DNA of 64,000 nucleotides from NCEH01 sp043195135 (GCF_043195135.1 NZ_JBAFWP010000015.1), one strand, 5' to 3'. Counted from the first letter of the stretch, positions 8,112-16,987 are shown. Numbers and translations: made by a program. The notes: generated from the sequence alone by a model not told the origin.

Positions 8112-8912
8112 CTAGGGCGCGGGAAACAGCACCTTGGTCTTGCCGGCAAGGTAATAAGCGGCAAGGCCTACCCATTCGCGGGTCGCGATATCCATCAGGT
8201 CCTGCCCCTGGGCGACCCGCGTGAACGGGGTGTCGAGCAGGTCCGGCCGGACGGTGCGATAATCCACCGGATAGGCGATCACGGGAAAATCCACCGCGCG
8301 AAAACAGGCAATGGCGCGGGGCATGTGGAAGGCCGAGGTCACCAGCAACCACCGCTGGCCCGGCTTCGGATTGATCAGGGCCTTGCTGTAGGCGGCATTC
8401 TCGATGGTGTTGCGCGAGCGCTGCTCGAACACCACCCGTGACAGATCGACGCCCGCATCCTGCAACGCCTTGCGCTCGGCCTCCGCCTCAGGCGCCACCA
8501 TGTCGCCCGGCGCCGTGGAGCCCGCCGCCACCACCAGCCGGGCGGCGGGATATTGCCGCGCCAGCGCCGAGAACACGATGATCCGCTCGGCCGCGTCATT
8601 CACCGCCGTGATGCCCCGCGCCAGCGACACGTCCGGCACCTCGGCGCCGCCGAGCATCAAAATGCCCTCGATGGGCTTTCCATCCGGCACAAAAGGCGGA
8701 AAACGCTCCTCCAGCGGGGAGACCAGGTAATTGGCCAACGGCGAGAAGCCGGTCAGGAACATGCCGAGGACGGCGAAGGCGAGAATCAGCGACGGCGTCC
8801 GGCGCAGGCCCGTCAGCAGCAGGATCACGCCGAAAACCGCCAGCAATACCAAGATGTTGGAGGGAGCCGCCAGGATGCCGAGGATCTTCGAGAGCGTGTA
8901 AAAATCGTCCAT
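8112..8912 (-). CDS. YdcF family (DUF218) membrane protein
   Basis: A 266-residue protein with two N-terminal membrane spans (about 15-35 and 42-60) followed by a DUF218/YdcF domain. Conserved segments are ILMLGGAE, RQYPAARLVVAAG, EQRSRNTIENAAYS and LLVTSAFHMPRAIACF. Relatives such as ElyC act in envelope homeostasis, but the substrate here is not known. It converges on the DUF3253 gene across the parS site. Confidence 0.86.
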   Translation of the reverse strand: MDDFYTLSKILGILAAPSNILVLLAVFGVILLLTGLRRTPSLILAFAVLGMFLTGFSPLANYLVSPLEERFPPFVPDGKPIEGILMLGGAEVPDVSLARGITAVNDAAERIIVFSALARQYPAARLVVAAGSTAPGDMVAPEAEAERKALQDAGVDLSRVVFEQRSRNTIENAAYSKALINPKPGQRWLLVTSAFHMPRAIACFRAVDFPVIAYPVDYRTVRPDLLDTPFTRVAQGQDLMDIATREWVGLAAYYLAGKTKVLFPAP

Positions 8913-9037
8913 GAGCGCTCCTCTTCAACCCAGCAATAGCCTAGTCTTGTTGCAGCGCGAAGATGGAGAAGCGCGCGCACCCGGGGACAGGGCGCACGCG
9001 CTCGGTTTTTGCAGGGGATTGGTTTGGAAAGCCGCCG

Positions 9038-10210
9038 TCAGGCGGTCTTGTCGAACAATTCGCGGCCGATCAGCATCCGGCGAATTTCGCTCGTCCCCGC
9101 CCCGATCTCATAAAGCTTGGCGTCCCGCAGCAGGCGGCCGGTGGGATAGTCGTTGATATAGCCGTTGCCGCCCAGGGTCTGGATCGCCTCGAGCGCCATC
9201 CAGGTCGCCTTCTCGGCCGCGAACAGGATCGCCCCGGCCGCATCCTCGCGCGTGGTGGCGCCGCGATCGCATGCCTTTGCAACGGCATAGACATAGGCGC
9301 GCACCGCATTCATGGTCACATACATGTCGGCGATCTTGCCCTGCATCAGCTGGAAGGTGCCGATGGGCTGGCCGAACTGCTTGCGCTCGTGGACATAGGG
9401 CAGCACCACGTCCATGCAGGCCTGCATGATGCCGACCGGTCCCGCCGCGAGCACCGCGCGTTCGTAGTCCAGGCCGGACATCAGCACATTGACGCCGCGC
9501 CCCACCTCGCCGAGCACATTCTCCTCGGGCACTTCGCAGTCCTCGAACACCAGCTCGCAGGTGTCGGAGCCGCGCATGCCGAGCTTGTCCAGCTTCTGCG
9601 CAGTGGAAAAGCCCTTGAACCCCTTCTCGATGAGGAAGGCGGTCATGCCGCGCGCGCCGGCGGCCAGATCGGTCTTGGCATAGACCACCAGGGTCTCGGC
9701 GATCGGGCCGTTGGTGATCCACATCTTGTTGCCCGTCAGCAGGTAACGGTCGCCCTTCTTCTCCGCGCGCGTCCGCATGGACACGACGTCGGAGCCGGCT
9801 CCGGGCTCCGACATGGCGAGCGCGCCCACATGCTCGCCGGAGATCAGCTTGGGCAAATAGCGGCGCTTCTGCGCCTCGGTGCCGTTGCGGCGGATCTGGT
9901 TGATGCACAGGTTCGAGTGCGCGCCGTAGGAGAGCCCCACCGAGGCGGAGGCGCGGCTGATCTCCTCCATGGCGATCACATGCTCCAGATAGCCGAGTCC
10001 GGAGCCGCCATATTCCTCTTCCACGGTGACGCCGAGCAGGCCGAGGGCGCCGAGCTGGGGCCACAGGTCGCGAGGAAATTGGTTCGTGCGGTCAATCTCT
10101 TCGGCGCGCGGGGCGATCTTGTCCTGGGAGAAAGCGCGCACGGTGTCGCGCAGCATGTCGGCGGTTTCGCCGAGGTCGAAATCGAATCCGCGATGGGCGT
10201 TGGGCAACAT
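9038..10210 (-). CDS. ivd: Isovaleryl-CoA dehydrogenase
   Basis: FAD enzyme of the acyl-CoA dehydrogenase family that oxidises isovaleryl-CoA to 3-methylcrotonyl-CoA in leucine degradation. The 390-residue product has the three-domain layout of the family, with AMSEPGAGSDVVSM (FAD/substrate loop), KMWITNGPIAETLVVYAKT, the GLDYERAVLAAGP segment placing the catalytic Glu as in isovaleryl-type enzymes, and a C-terminal GGNGYINDYPTGRLLRDAKLYEIGAGTSEI. The start at 10210 fits family length. The partners usually found beside it (methylcrotonyl-CoA carboxylase, HMG-CoA lyase) are not in this window. Confidence 0.92.
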   Translation of the reverse strand: MLPNAHRGFDFDLGETADMLRDTVRAFSQDKIAPRAEEIDRTNQFPRDLWPQLGALGLLGVTVEEEYGGSGLGYLEHVIAMEEISRASASVGLSYGAHSNLCINQIRRNGTEAQKRRYLPKLISGEHVGALAMSEPGAGSDVVSMRTRAEKKGDRYLLTGNKMWITNGPIAETLVVYAKTDLAAGARGMTAFLIEKGFKGFSTAQKLDKLGMRGSDTCELVFEDCEVPEENVLGEVGRGVNVLMSGLDYERAVLAAGPVGIMQACMDVVLPYVHERKQFGQPIGTFQLMQGKIADMYVTMNAVRAYVYAVAKACDRGATTREDAAGAILFAAEKATWMALEAIQTLGGNGYINDYPTGRLLRDAKLYEIGAGTSEIRRMLIGRELFDKTA

Positions 10211-10343
10211 GGTCTTCCTCCCGGCCGCGTCGAAGCCCATTCTGCGCGGCACCCGCCGCCGTGGTCTTCTTGAGCGCGCTGAACCAATGGCATAGGCGCC
10301 CCTCTCCCGTCGGCAAGGAGCGACGGGCGGAGCGGACGGGGAA

Positions 10344-10368
10344 GAATAAAACGTATGGCCGTTTATTC
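10344..10368. promoter_or_regulatory. Candidate operator palindrome upstream of ivd
   Basis: Seven-base arms GAATAAA (10344-10350) and TTTATTC (10362-10368) form an AT-rich inverted repeat 134-158 bp upstream of the ivd start in otherwise GC-rich DNA. The size fits a dimeric TetR- or MerR-type repressor site. A separate short hairpin (10306-10327, arms CCCGTCG/CGACGGG) lies between it and ivd. The assignment is inferred from symmetry and position only. Confidence 0.4.
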
Positions 10369-10388
10369 AACAGGAAACTGAGCCGCGC

Positions 10389-12623
10389 TCACGCATCCAC
10401 ATTGCGCCGCATGCCCGGCGGGCGGGGGCGGCCGCCCGGCGTGTTCTGATCCGCGAGCATGGCCTGGGCGGCGTCGATGGAGACCGGGCCGGAGAACAGG
10501 AAGCCCTGTGCCTGCTGCGCCCCGAAAGCCCGCAGGAAGCGCAATTGCTCTCGCGTCTCCACCCCCTCGGCGGTCAGCACGATGCCGAGCGAGCGACCGA
10601 GCCGCACCACATATTCCACGATCGCCGCGGCATCGCGCTCGGTACCGAGGTTGGAGATGAACGAGCGGTCGATCTTGATCTTGGTCACCGGAAAACGGCG
10701 GATATGCACCAGCGAGGCATGCCCGGTGCCGAAATCGTCGAGCGCGATCCGGACCCCGCTCTCCCGCAGGCGCAGCAGCGCGGCGTTCACTTCCGCATCG
10801 GCCTGGATGATGGCGCTCTCGGTGATTTCGATCTCCAGGCGCGACGGCTCGAAGCCGGTCTGGGCGAGGCTCTCCAGGATGAGGTCGGCGATATTGGGCT
10901 GGCGCAGGCTGATGGGCGACATATTGACCGAGACGGTCACGTCGTCGAGCCGCCGGCCCAGCTCGCAGGCGCGCCGCATCACCCAATTGTCGAGCCGGCA
11001 GATCAGCCGGCTGCGTTCGGCGATGGGAACGAAGGTCTCCGGGGGGAGGCGCCCGCGCTCGGGATGATCCCAGCGTACCAGGGCCTCGAACCCGACGATG
11101 CGCTCGCTCTCCACATCCACCTGCGGCTGGAACACCAGCACCATCTGTCCGCCGTCAATCGCTTCGGCCAACTCAAGCTCGACCGTGCGGCGGTTGCGGA
11201 TGTCCTGCTCCAGCTCGGGGGCGAAGAACCGCACCAGCCCGCGCCCGTCCGCCTTCGCGCGATAGAGCGCGATGTCGGCGAGGCGCATCAGCTCGCCGGG
11301 ATCATCGGTGTGCTCGGGCGCGAACGCAACGCCGATGGAGGCACCGATCTGAAGCTCGTGGCCCTCCAGGCGCACCGGCTGCTGCATCACCCTCAGCAAA
11401 GCGTCGAGGAACGGTTCCACCTCCGCCCGCTCGGCGCAGATCAGATAGAGCACGAACTCATCGCCGCCGAACCGCGCGGCAAGGCCGCGATCGCCCAGTG
11501 TCTGGCGCACCCGCGACGCCATCAGGCACAGAAGCTCATCGCCGACGCCGTGGCCCAGCGTGTCGTTGATGTCCTTGAACCCGTCGAGATCCAGATAGGC
11601 CATGGCCAGGATCTCGGTCGAGGACAAGGTGGCCATGCGCGCCTGGAGGCGTCCGACGAAGCCGCCGCGATTGGCAAGCCCGGTCAGATAATCCTCCATG
11701 GCGAGCGATTTGGCCTCGGCCTCGCTCGCGAGCAGGGCGGCGCTGGTGCGGCGAGACTGCACCAACAGCATCACGCAGATGGCAAGCAGAGTCAGCGAGA
11801 GCACGGCCACCAGCGGAGCGATGCGCTGGAGCGCGGTTGCGCCCGGGCGCTCCGGCAACCAGGCAATCACGATCGGATTGCCGTCCGCGAGGTTGGTCAG
11901 GGTGACGAAGTTTTCCCGGTCTCCGGCAGGTGCCTCCCGATAGATCCGAAAGCCCGCCAATTTTACCCTTTGCGCCAATTCGCTCAGGAAGGCGTCATCC
12001 AACAGATCCACCGTCACGGATTGCAGCACGTCCGTCCCGTCGCCGGCCGCTTCGGCGCCCTTGATGGATCGCACCACCGCAAGGCCGGCGAAATCGCCGA
12101 TCGCGACAAATCCGGAAACCGGCTCCCCGGCGGCCTTGGCGTCGCGGTTTTGCGGGTCGCGCATCAAGCGCTGGAGCGCGGGGCGCAGCATGTCGAACTG
12201 GTTCTGGTCGACTTCCTGGTCCAGCGCATAGGCGTGGAGGACGTGTAGCTGCCGGTCGAGCAGGAAGGTGCGCTCGTAACCGAAGTGATTGTTGAGCGGG
12301 AGCCCGAGATTTTCGTGCAACCAGGCGCGATCATTCTGTTTGACCCGCGCGCTGACTTCCTCGTCGGGCTCGATCAGGCTCACCGTGCGCTTCATCAGCA
12401 TGGTGTGATCGCGCAGCGCCGCAAGCACGGTCTGCCGCTCGAATGCGTTGGAGCGGGCATCATTGCTGGCGGTCGCGAACGCCAGGATCGCGCACAGGCA
12501 CGTGACAAGGACCAGCACCGCAGCGATGGTCGCCACCGAGAAGCTGCGCGCTGCGGCGCCCGCCCGTCTAGGAATATTAGCCTCCCGACCGAGGGCCACG
12601 AAAAGGCCGCGCGACAGACCCAA
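10389..12623 (-). CDS. CHASE4-GGDEF-EAL cyclic di-GMP enzyme
   Basis: Membrane-bound sensor that probably makes and/or breaks cyclic di-GMP. It has 744 residues: a first membrane span at about 29-50, an extracytoplasmic CHASE4-type sensor domain (about 60-260, containing RAWLHENLGLPLNNHFGYE), a second span at about 268-290, a GGDEF domain (about 305-470) and an EAL domain (about 480-735). The cyclase motif GGDEF (386-390) and phosphodiesterase motif EAL (513-515), with DDFGTG and KIDRSF, are intact, so both activities are possible. No RxxD inhibitory site precedes GGDEF. The frame opens with TTG; a strong GGGAGG sits five bases before an ATT codon at residue 17, so the true start is uncertain. 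Confidence 0.9.
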   Translation of the reverse strand: MGLSRGLFVALGREANIPRRAGAAARSFSVATIAAVLVLVTCLCAILAFATASNDARSNAFERQTVLAALRDHTMLMKRTVSLIEPDEEVSARVKQNDRAWLHENLGLPLNNHFGYERTFLLDRQLHVLHAYALDQEVDQNQFDMLRPALQRLMRDPQNRDAKAAGEPVSGFVAIGDFAGLAVVRSIKGAEAAGDGTDVLQSVTVDLLDDAFLSELAQRVKLAGFRIYREAPAGDRENFVTLTNLADGNPIVIAWLPERPGATALQRIAPLVAVLSLTLLAICVMLLVQSRRTSAALLASEAEAKSLAMEDYLTGLANRGGFVGRLQARMATLSSTEILAMAYLDLDGFKDINDTLGHGVGDELLCLMASRVRQTLGDRGLAARFGGDEFVLYLICAERAEVEPFLDALLRVMQQPVRLEGHELQIGASIGVAFAPEHTDDPGELMRLADIALYRAKADGRGLVRFFAPELEQDIRNRRTVELELAEAIDGGQMVLVFQPQVDVESERIVGFEALVRWDHPERGRLPPETFVPIAERSRLICRLDNWVMRRACELGRRLDDVTVSVNMSPISLRQPNIADLILESLAQTGFEPSRLEIEITESAIIQADAEVNAALLRLRESGVRIALDDFGTGHASLVHIRRFPVTKIKIDRSFISNLGTERDAAAIVEYVVRLGRSLGIVLTAEGVETREQLRFLRAFGAQQAQGFLFSGPVSIDAAQAMLADQNTPGGRPRPPGMRRNVDA

Positions 12624-12689
12624 TGTCGCCGCTGACCTTTCTCGTACGGCCGGGCAGCGGGCGCAAGCACCCCGAAAGCCTACTCTGTC

Positions 12690-14099
12690 TTAGGTACCCC
12701 CAAACCACAGGGAGGCGAGGCCGAGAAATGCAAAAAATCCGACGCTGTCTGTCACCATCGTGACGAATACCCCGGATGCAACCGCAGGGTCGAGTTTAAG
12801 CTTGTGAATCCCTAGCGGAACCAGGATTCCGAACAGTCCCGCCGCCAGCATGTTGACCACCAGAGCGCTGGCGATCACTCCGCCAAGTTGTAAATTCCCG
12901 AACCACGCGGCAGCGATCACGCCAAGCAGGATCGCCAGGATCGATCCATTTACCAATCCAACCAAAACTTCTCTGAGCACGACCCGACGCGCATTGTGGG
13001 AGCTGATGTCCTTGGTGGCGAGCGCGCGGACCGCCACAGTCATGGTTTGGTTCGCGGCGTTCCCGCCCATGGACGCGACAATCGGCATCAGGACCGCAAG
13101 GGCGACCATCTTCTCGATGGTGCCGGAGAACAGGCCGATGATGAAAGCTGCGAGGAATGCGGTCCCAAGATTGACCACCAGCCACGGGAGGCGACCGCGG
13201 GCGGTATAAGCCACCGTGTCGGAAAGCTCCTCGTCGCTGCCCACGCCGGCCATGGCGCGCAGATCCTCGTCCGCCTCCTCCTGGATCACGTCCACCACGT
13301 CGTCGATGGTCATGACGCCGACGAGGCGCCCCGCATCGTCCACCACCGGGGCAGAAACCAGATTGTAGTGCTCGAACATGCGAGCCACGTCCTCCTGGTC
13401 CTCCGAGGCCTTCACGATGTGGCGCTGGTCGCTCTTCACCGCCGTCAGCAGCACCGCCCGCTTGGTGCGCAGCAGGCGGTCGAGTGGGATCGAACCGACC
13501 AGGCGGTAGGCCGGATCGACCACGAAGACCTCATAGAAGGTCTCGGGCAGATCGTCGGTGTCGCGCAGGTGATCGATGGTGCGCCCGACGGTCCAGAACG
13601 GCGGGACGGCGATGAATTCCGTCTGCATGCGCCGGCCGGCGCTTTCCTCGGGATAATCGAGCGAGCGCTGGAGCGCGACCCGCTCGGGCGCGGGTATGTG
13701 CGCAAGGATGGCGGCCTTCTCATCCTCATCCAGGTCTTCCAGGATGTAGACCGCATCGTCCGAATCGAGGTCGCGAATGCCTTCCGCCACAGTCCACGGC
13801 CGCAGCGCCTGGAGGATCTGGACGCGGACCGTCTCGTCGAGCTCGGTCAGGGCGGTGAAATCGAATTCGCCACCCGCCAGTTCGATCAGCCGGGGCCGCT
13901 GCTCCGGATCCAGGGCTTCGATGATGTCGCCCAGATCGGCTTCGTGGAGCCCGCGAATCAGCCGGCGCAGGTGCTCGCCGTTCGACGCCGCGACCGCGTG
14001 CTGGACCTGCGCCAGGAAGGCATCGGAGATCGCGCCGTCCGCGTCGCGCGGCGACAGGGCGGGATGGTCGTCTGCGGCGGCGGGACTGTCCTCGCGCAT
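12690..14099 (-). CDS. mgtE: Magnesium transporter MgtE
   Basis: Inner-membrane Mg2+ channel gated by intracellular magnesium. The 469-residue protein has the full MgtE layout: a superhelical N domain (about 30-140, LHEADLGDIIEAL), two CBS domains (about 150-275, the second with SAPVVDDAGRLVGVMTIDDVVDVI), a plug helix and a five-helix membrane domain (about 300-469). The membrane domain includes ASMGGNAANQTMTVAVRAL and the conserved pore Asp in TMVTDSVGFFAFLGLA. It is divergent from the first polysaccharide deacetylase. No M-box riboswitch is recognisable, but the leader contains notable hairpins. Confidence 0.95.
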   Translation of the reverse strand: MREDSPAAADDHPALSPRDADGAISDAFLAQVQHAVAASNGEHLRRLIRGLHEADLGDIIEALDPEQRPRLIELAGGEFDFTALTELDETVRVQILQALRPWTVAEGIRDLDSDDAVYILEDLDEDEKAAILAHIPAPERVALQRSLDYPEESAGRRMQTEFIAVPPFWTVGRTIDHLRDTDDLPETFYEVFVVDPAYRLVGSIPLDRLLRTKRAVLLTAVKSDQRHIVKASEDQEDVARMFEHYNLVSAPVVDDAGRLVGVMTIDDVVDVIQEEADEDLRAMAGVGSDEELSDTVAYTARGRLPWLVVNLGTAFLAAFIIGLFSGTIEKMVALAVLMPIVASMGGNAANQTMTVAVRALATKDISSHNARRVVLREVLVGLVNGSILAILLGVIAAAWFGNLQLGGVIASALVVNMLAAGLFGILVPLGIHKLKLDPAVASGVFVTMVTDSVGFFAFLGLASLWFGGT

Positions 14100-14133
14100 C
14101 GTTCACCCCACGTCACGGATGGAAACCGGCACA

Positions 14134-14174
14134 GGTTCGGACTAGGTTGCCGCCAACCTGAACGAACCGTTCGT
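14134..14174. promoter_or_regulatory. Overlapping, mutually exclusive inverted repeats in the mgtE/deacetylase spacer
   Basis: Hairpin 1 pairs GGTTCG (14134-14139) with CGAACC (14163-14168) around an inner perfect stem AGGTTG/CAACCT (14144-14149 and 14154-14159). Hairpin 2 pairs ACGAAC (14162-14167) with GTTCGT (14169-14174). They share CGAAC, so an RNA could form only one at a time. The site is 35-75 bp before mgtE on one strand and 113-153 bp before the deacetylase on the other. It could be a protein operator or a leader switch; the function is inferred. Confidence 0.4.
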
Positions 14175-14286
14175 CTCTTGTTGTCGCTGAAAGCCTGAAG
14201 CCCCGGCGTGCCGCCGGGAATCCGCCTCCGCGCTTCTAGGCATACGAGGGCCGGAACGCAAACGCTCCAGCCGGAAAATCCGATTC

Positions 14287-15081
14287 ATGAAGATCCGCAT
14301 CACCTTGGCCTTGACCATGGGGGCTGTGGCCGCCCTGCTGATGCCGCTCGCGGCGCTGGCGCAGGGGTGTCCCGGGCGCCCCTCCGCGCTCGGCACCGCG
14401 CGCGTGTTGGAAGTGCCGGCGGGGGTGCGGGTCGGAACGAAATCCTTCCCTCAGACGCTCGCGCTGAAGCCCAAGGAAGTGGTGCTCACCTTCGACGACG
14501 GCCCCTGGCCCAAGACCACGGCGGCGGTGCTGGACGCGCTCAAGGCGCAGTGCGTGCGGGCGACCTTTTTCCTGATCGGGGAAAATGCGCGCGCCCGGCC
14601 CGAGCTGGTGCGTAGGGTCCTGGCGGAGGGGCATACCATCGCCCATCACTCCATGACCCATCCGGAGGCGACGCTCGCCCATCTGCCATTCGATGCCGCC
14701 GTGGCGGAGATCGAGCGCGGGATCGCGGCCGACGATGCTGCAGCCTATGGCAGCGCCGGCCCCGGCGGCGCGCCGCGCGTGCCGTTCTTCCGCTTTCCGG
14801 GCTTCGCCTCGACTCCCGAGCTGCTCGCTTATCTCGAGCAGCGTGGCATTTCTGTCTTCGGCGCTGATCTTTGGGCCAGCGACTGGAATAAAATGACGCC
14901 CGAGCAAGAACTTGCTCTGGTACTTGGCCGGCTCGACGCGGCCGGGGGCGGTATCATTCTATTTCACGACACGAAAACCTATACCGCAGCCATGATTCCG
15001 GCGTTCTTGCAGGCTTTAGCGGAGCGCGGTTATCACGTCGTACACATCGTTCCCGCTTCGACCCGGTCATCCGGCCGTTGA
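14287..15081 (+). CDS. Exported polysaccharide deacetylase (NodB type)
   Basis: A 264-residue secreted carbohydrate esterase family 4 protein that removes N- or O-acetyl groups from a glycan, possibly peptidoglycan or an exopolysaccharide. It has a cleavable signal peptide (1-25, ending LAALAQ). All NodB motifs follow: TFDDGP (general base and metal Asp), the metal-binding H-S-M-T-H, RFPGF, the DLWASDW region and LFHDTK near the C-terminus. The catalytic residues look intact. A second homologue follows on the same strand about 100 bp on, suggesting duplication or paired function. Confidence 0.9.
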   Translation: MKIRITLALTMGAVAALLMPLAALAQGCPGRPSALGTARVLEVPAGVRVGTKSFPQTLALKPKEVVLTFDDGPWPKTTAAVLDALKAQCVRATFFLIGENARARPELVRRVLAEGHTIAHHSMTHPEATLAHLPFDAAVAEIERGIAADDAAAYGSAGPGGAPRVPFFRFPGFASTPELLAYLEQRGISVFGADLWASDWNKMTPEQELALVLGRLDAAGGGIILFHDTKTYTAAMIPAFLQALAERGYHVVHIVPASTRSSGR

Positions 15082-15180
15082 GATTAACCCTATTTTGGGG
15101 GCGAGGGTTCGAATCTGACGATGCGTCAAGCCTTCGATCCTTGGGATCCGTCCCGGTGGGGCGTCACGAGAGTTACAGGA

Positions 15181-16533
15181 ATGCGGTCGATTATCCTTGC
15201 GGGAGCCCTCGTTGCCCTGGCAGGCGCGGCCCAGGCGGCCGGCGACCAGCCCCTCCCCGGCTCCGCCCCGCCCGCGCCAGCGACCGCATCCTCGACGCCG
15301 CCTGCCGCCGCGCTGCCTGCCGGCGCGCCGGCGCTTCCCAACCCGGCCGCGGCGGCCGTCGGCCCCAAAGCCGCGCCCGCTCAGACAGCAGCACCGGTCC
15401 TGCTGCCCGCCGCGCAGCATCCGGTTTCCTATGAACCGTCGGCCGCCGTGCAACCCGGTGCCGCCTGCCCCGGCAATCCGGATGCCCTCGGCACGTCGCG
15501 TATCGTGAAGATCGATCCGAAGCAGACGCCGCTTCTCGGCCGGCTTCAATACAGGCAGACCGTGCCGTTGCAGAAAGGCGAGGTGATTCTCACCTTCGAC
15601 GACGGCCCCCTGCCGCCGATGACCCATCGCGTGCTCGACACGCTCGCCGCCAATTGCGTGAAGGCCACTTTCTTCATCGTCGGGCGCATGGCCAATGCCT
15701 ATCCGCGGGTGCTCCAGGAAGTGCATGAAGCCGGTCACACCATCGGCACCCACAGCCAGACGCACCCGCTGATCTTTCCCAAGCTGACGCATCCGGCGGG
15801 CTTGGGCGAGATCGAGCAGGGCTTTGCCTCGGTGAACGCGGGCCTTGCGCCGATCGGCGCGCACACGGTTCCGTTCTTCCGCTTTCCCGGCCTCGGCCGC
15901 ACCAAATTCTATGAGGCCTATACCCAGGAGCACGGCATCGGCGTGTTCAGCGTGGACCTGGTGGCCGACGACTGGATGCATCTGAAGCCCGACGAGGTGC
16001 TGAAGCGTGCGCTCGACCGCCTCGAGGAGCGCGGATCCGGCATTCTCCTGCTGCACGACATCCAGCCTTCCACCGCCGTGATGCTCCCGACCCTCCTGCA
16101 CGAGCTGAAGACGCGCGGCTTCAAGGTGGTCCACATGGTCTATGGCGAGGGCCCCGACGCCATCGCGGCGCTGCCGGCCCCCGTCCCCGCGCCCGGCGCG
16201 GCGGCGAAACCCGCCTCCGCCAAGCCGGTGACGGCACAGCCCGCGAGCGCCCAGCCCGCCGGCACCCCGGCCGGAGCCGCGGCACAAGCCGCCGGCGGCG
16301 CTCCGGCGGCCGCCCCGGCCAAGCCGGCGACCGCGGCGGTCCGCGCGACCAATACTGCGAGCGCGACCGGCGGCACGCCCTCCGGCCGCGTGCCCCTGCC
16401 GGCGCCGGCTCCGGCCGCCGTCGCGGCAGCGCCGACTCCGGCCAATCCTCCGGCCGCCGATCAGCCGTTCGGCCTCTCCTGGCCGCGCATTCTGACGGAT
16501 ATCCTGCCGAAGGGCCTTCAGCCCGGCCAATGA
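15181..16533 (+). CDS. Exported polysaccharide deacetylase with Ala/Pro-rich tails
   Basis: A 450-residue protein with a signal peptide (MRSIILAGALVALAGAAQAA), a low-complexity Ala/Pro linker (about 20-95), a NodB deacetylase domain (about 110-325) and a second Ala/Pro linker ending in the hydrophobic segment FGLSWPRILTDILP. The catalytic motifs TFDDGP, HSQTHP, RFPGLG, DLVADDW and LLHDIQ are intact. The start at 15181 is chosen because the signal peptide begins there; the frame is open 20 codons further up. Substrate unknown. An intrinsic terminator follows. Confidence 0.9.
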   Translation: MRSIILAGALVALAGAAQAAGDQPLPGSAPPAPATASSTPPAAALPAGAPALPNPAAAAVGPKAAPAQTAAPVLLPAAQHPVSYEPSAAVQPGAACPGNPDALGTSRIVKIDPKQTPLLGRLQYRQTVPLQKGEVILTFDDGPLPPMTHRVLDTLAANCVKATFFIVGRMANAYPRVLQEVHEAGHTIGTHSQTHPLIFPKLTHPAGLGEIEQGFASVNAGLAPIGAHTVPFFRFPGLGRTKFYEAYTQEHGIGVFSVDLVADDWMHLKPDEVLKRALDRLEERGSGILLLHDIQPSTAVMLPTLLHELKTRGFKVVHMVYGEGPDAIAALPAPVPAPGAAAKPASAKPVTAQPASAQPAGTPAGAAAQAAGGAPAAAPAKPATAAVRATNTASATGGTPSGRVPLPAPAPAAVAAAPTPANPPAADQPFGLSWPRILTDILPKGLQPGQ

Positions 16534-16560
16534 GCGACCGGCGCGTTCCGCGAGACAGGA

Positions 16561-16593
16561 AGCCGCCCGCCGATTCGGCCGGGCGGCTTTTTT
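16561..16593 (+). terminator. Intrinsic terminator of the deacetylase pair
   Basis: A perfect nine-base stem AGCCGCCCG/CGGGCGGCT (16561-16569 and 16580-16588) is followed directly by six T residues. It lies 28 bp after the second deacetylase stop. Confidence 0.88.
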
Positions 16594-16682
16594 ATTGGCG
16601 CGTGGCGGTGGCACACACGGCGAGCCGATCGGCGGAGGGAGGAAGGATTGGCAAGGAGGGCACAAGCCAGCCCACAAACGAC

Positions 16683-16706
16683 AACGGCGCCCGAAGGCGC
16701 CGTTTT
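16683..16706 (-). terminator. Hairpin with UUCG tetraloop downstream of tRNA-Leu
   Basis: A perfect nine-base stem AACGGCGCC/GGCGCCGTT encloses a loop that reads UUCG closed by C-G on the minus strand, an exceptionally stable tetraloop. It lies 29 bp past the 3' end of tRNA-Leu and probably ends that transcript or blocks 3' trimming. The run after it on the minus strand is only weakly T-rich; on the plus strand four T residues follow, so it may work in both directions. Confidence 0.6.
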
Positions 16707-16732
16707 GCGTCGGCCTTTGCGGCCCCATCTTC

Positions 16733-16817
16733 TGGTGCGGACGAGAGGACTCGAACCTCCACGGGTCTCCCCACTAGCACCTCAAGCTAGCGCGTCTACC
16801 AATTCCGCCACGACCGC
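16733..16817 (-). tRNA. tRNA-Leu (anticodon GAG)
   Basis: An 85-base class II tRNA read on the minus strand. The seven-base acceptor stem has a single U-U mismatch at the fifth pair. The D arm contains TTGGTAGA, the anticodon loop is TTGAGGT with anticodon GAG between CTAGC/GCTAG stems, and a variable arm and the T-loop GTTCGAGTC follow. The 3' CCA is encoded. It reads CUC and CUU leucine codons. Confidence 0.96.
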
Positions 16818-16987
16818 AGTCAGAGATGGCTCGGCGCCCGCGAACCCTGAGGTGCGTGGCGCCGGGGGCCATCGTCTAACAGATCGACCAGGGCGCCACA
16901 AGGCCTCAACAGCGGATCATGCGCCAACTATATGTAGCCTGTGGATGGTGTGTGTCCCGCGCGCCGTCAAAGACGTATGAAGCCGCC

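Noticed and set aside
10545..12248. Open frame of 567 codons antisense to the GGDEF-EAL gene
   Set aside because: A shadow of the real gene: His/Gly/Gln-rich translation, no domain and no ribosome-binding site.
14100..14286. M-box or other known Mg2+ riboswitch before mgtE
   Set aside because: No known riboswitch consensus was recognisable; only simple inverted repeats are seen and are reported as such.
15082..15180. Earlier start for the second deacetylase at 15121
   Set aside because: The added 20 residues are not signal-like, whereas a complete signal peptide begins at the ATG at 15181.
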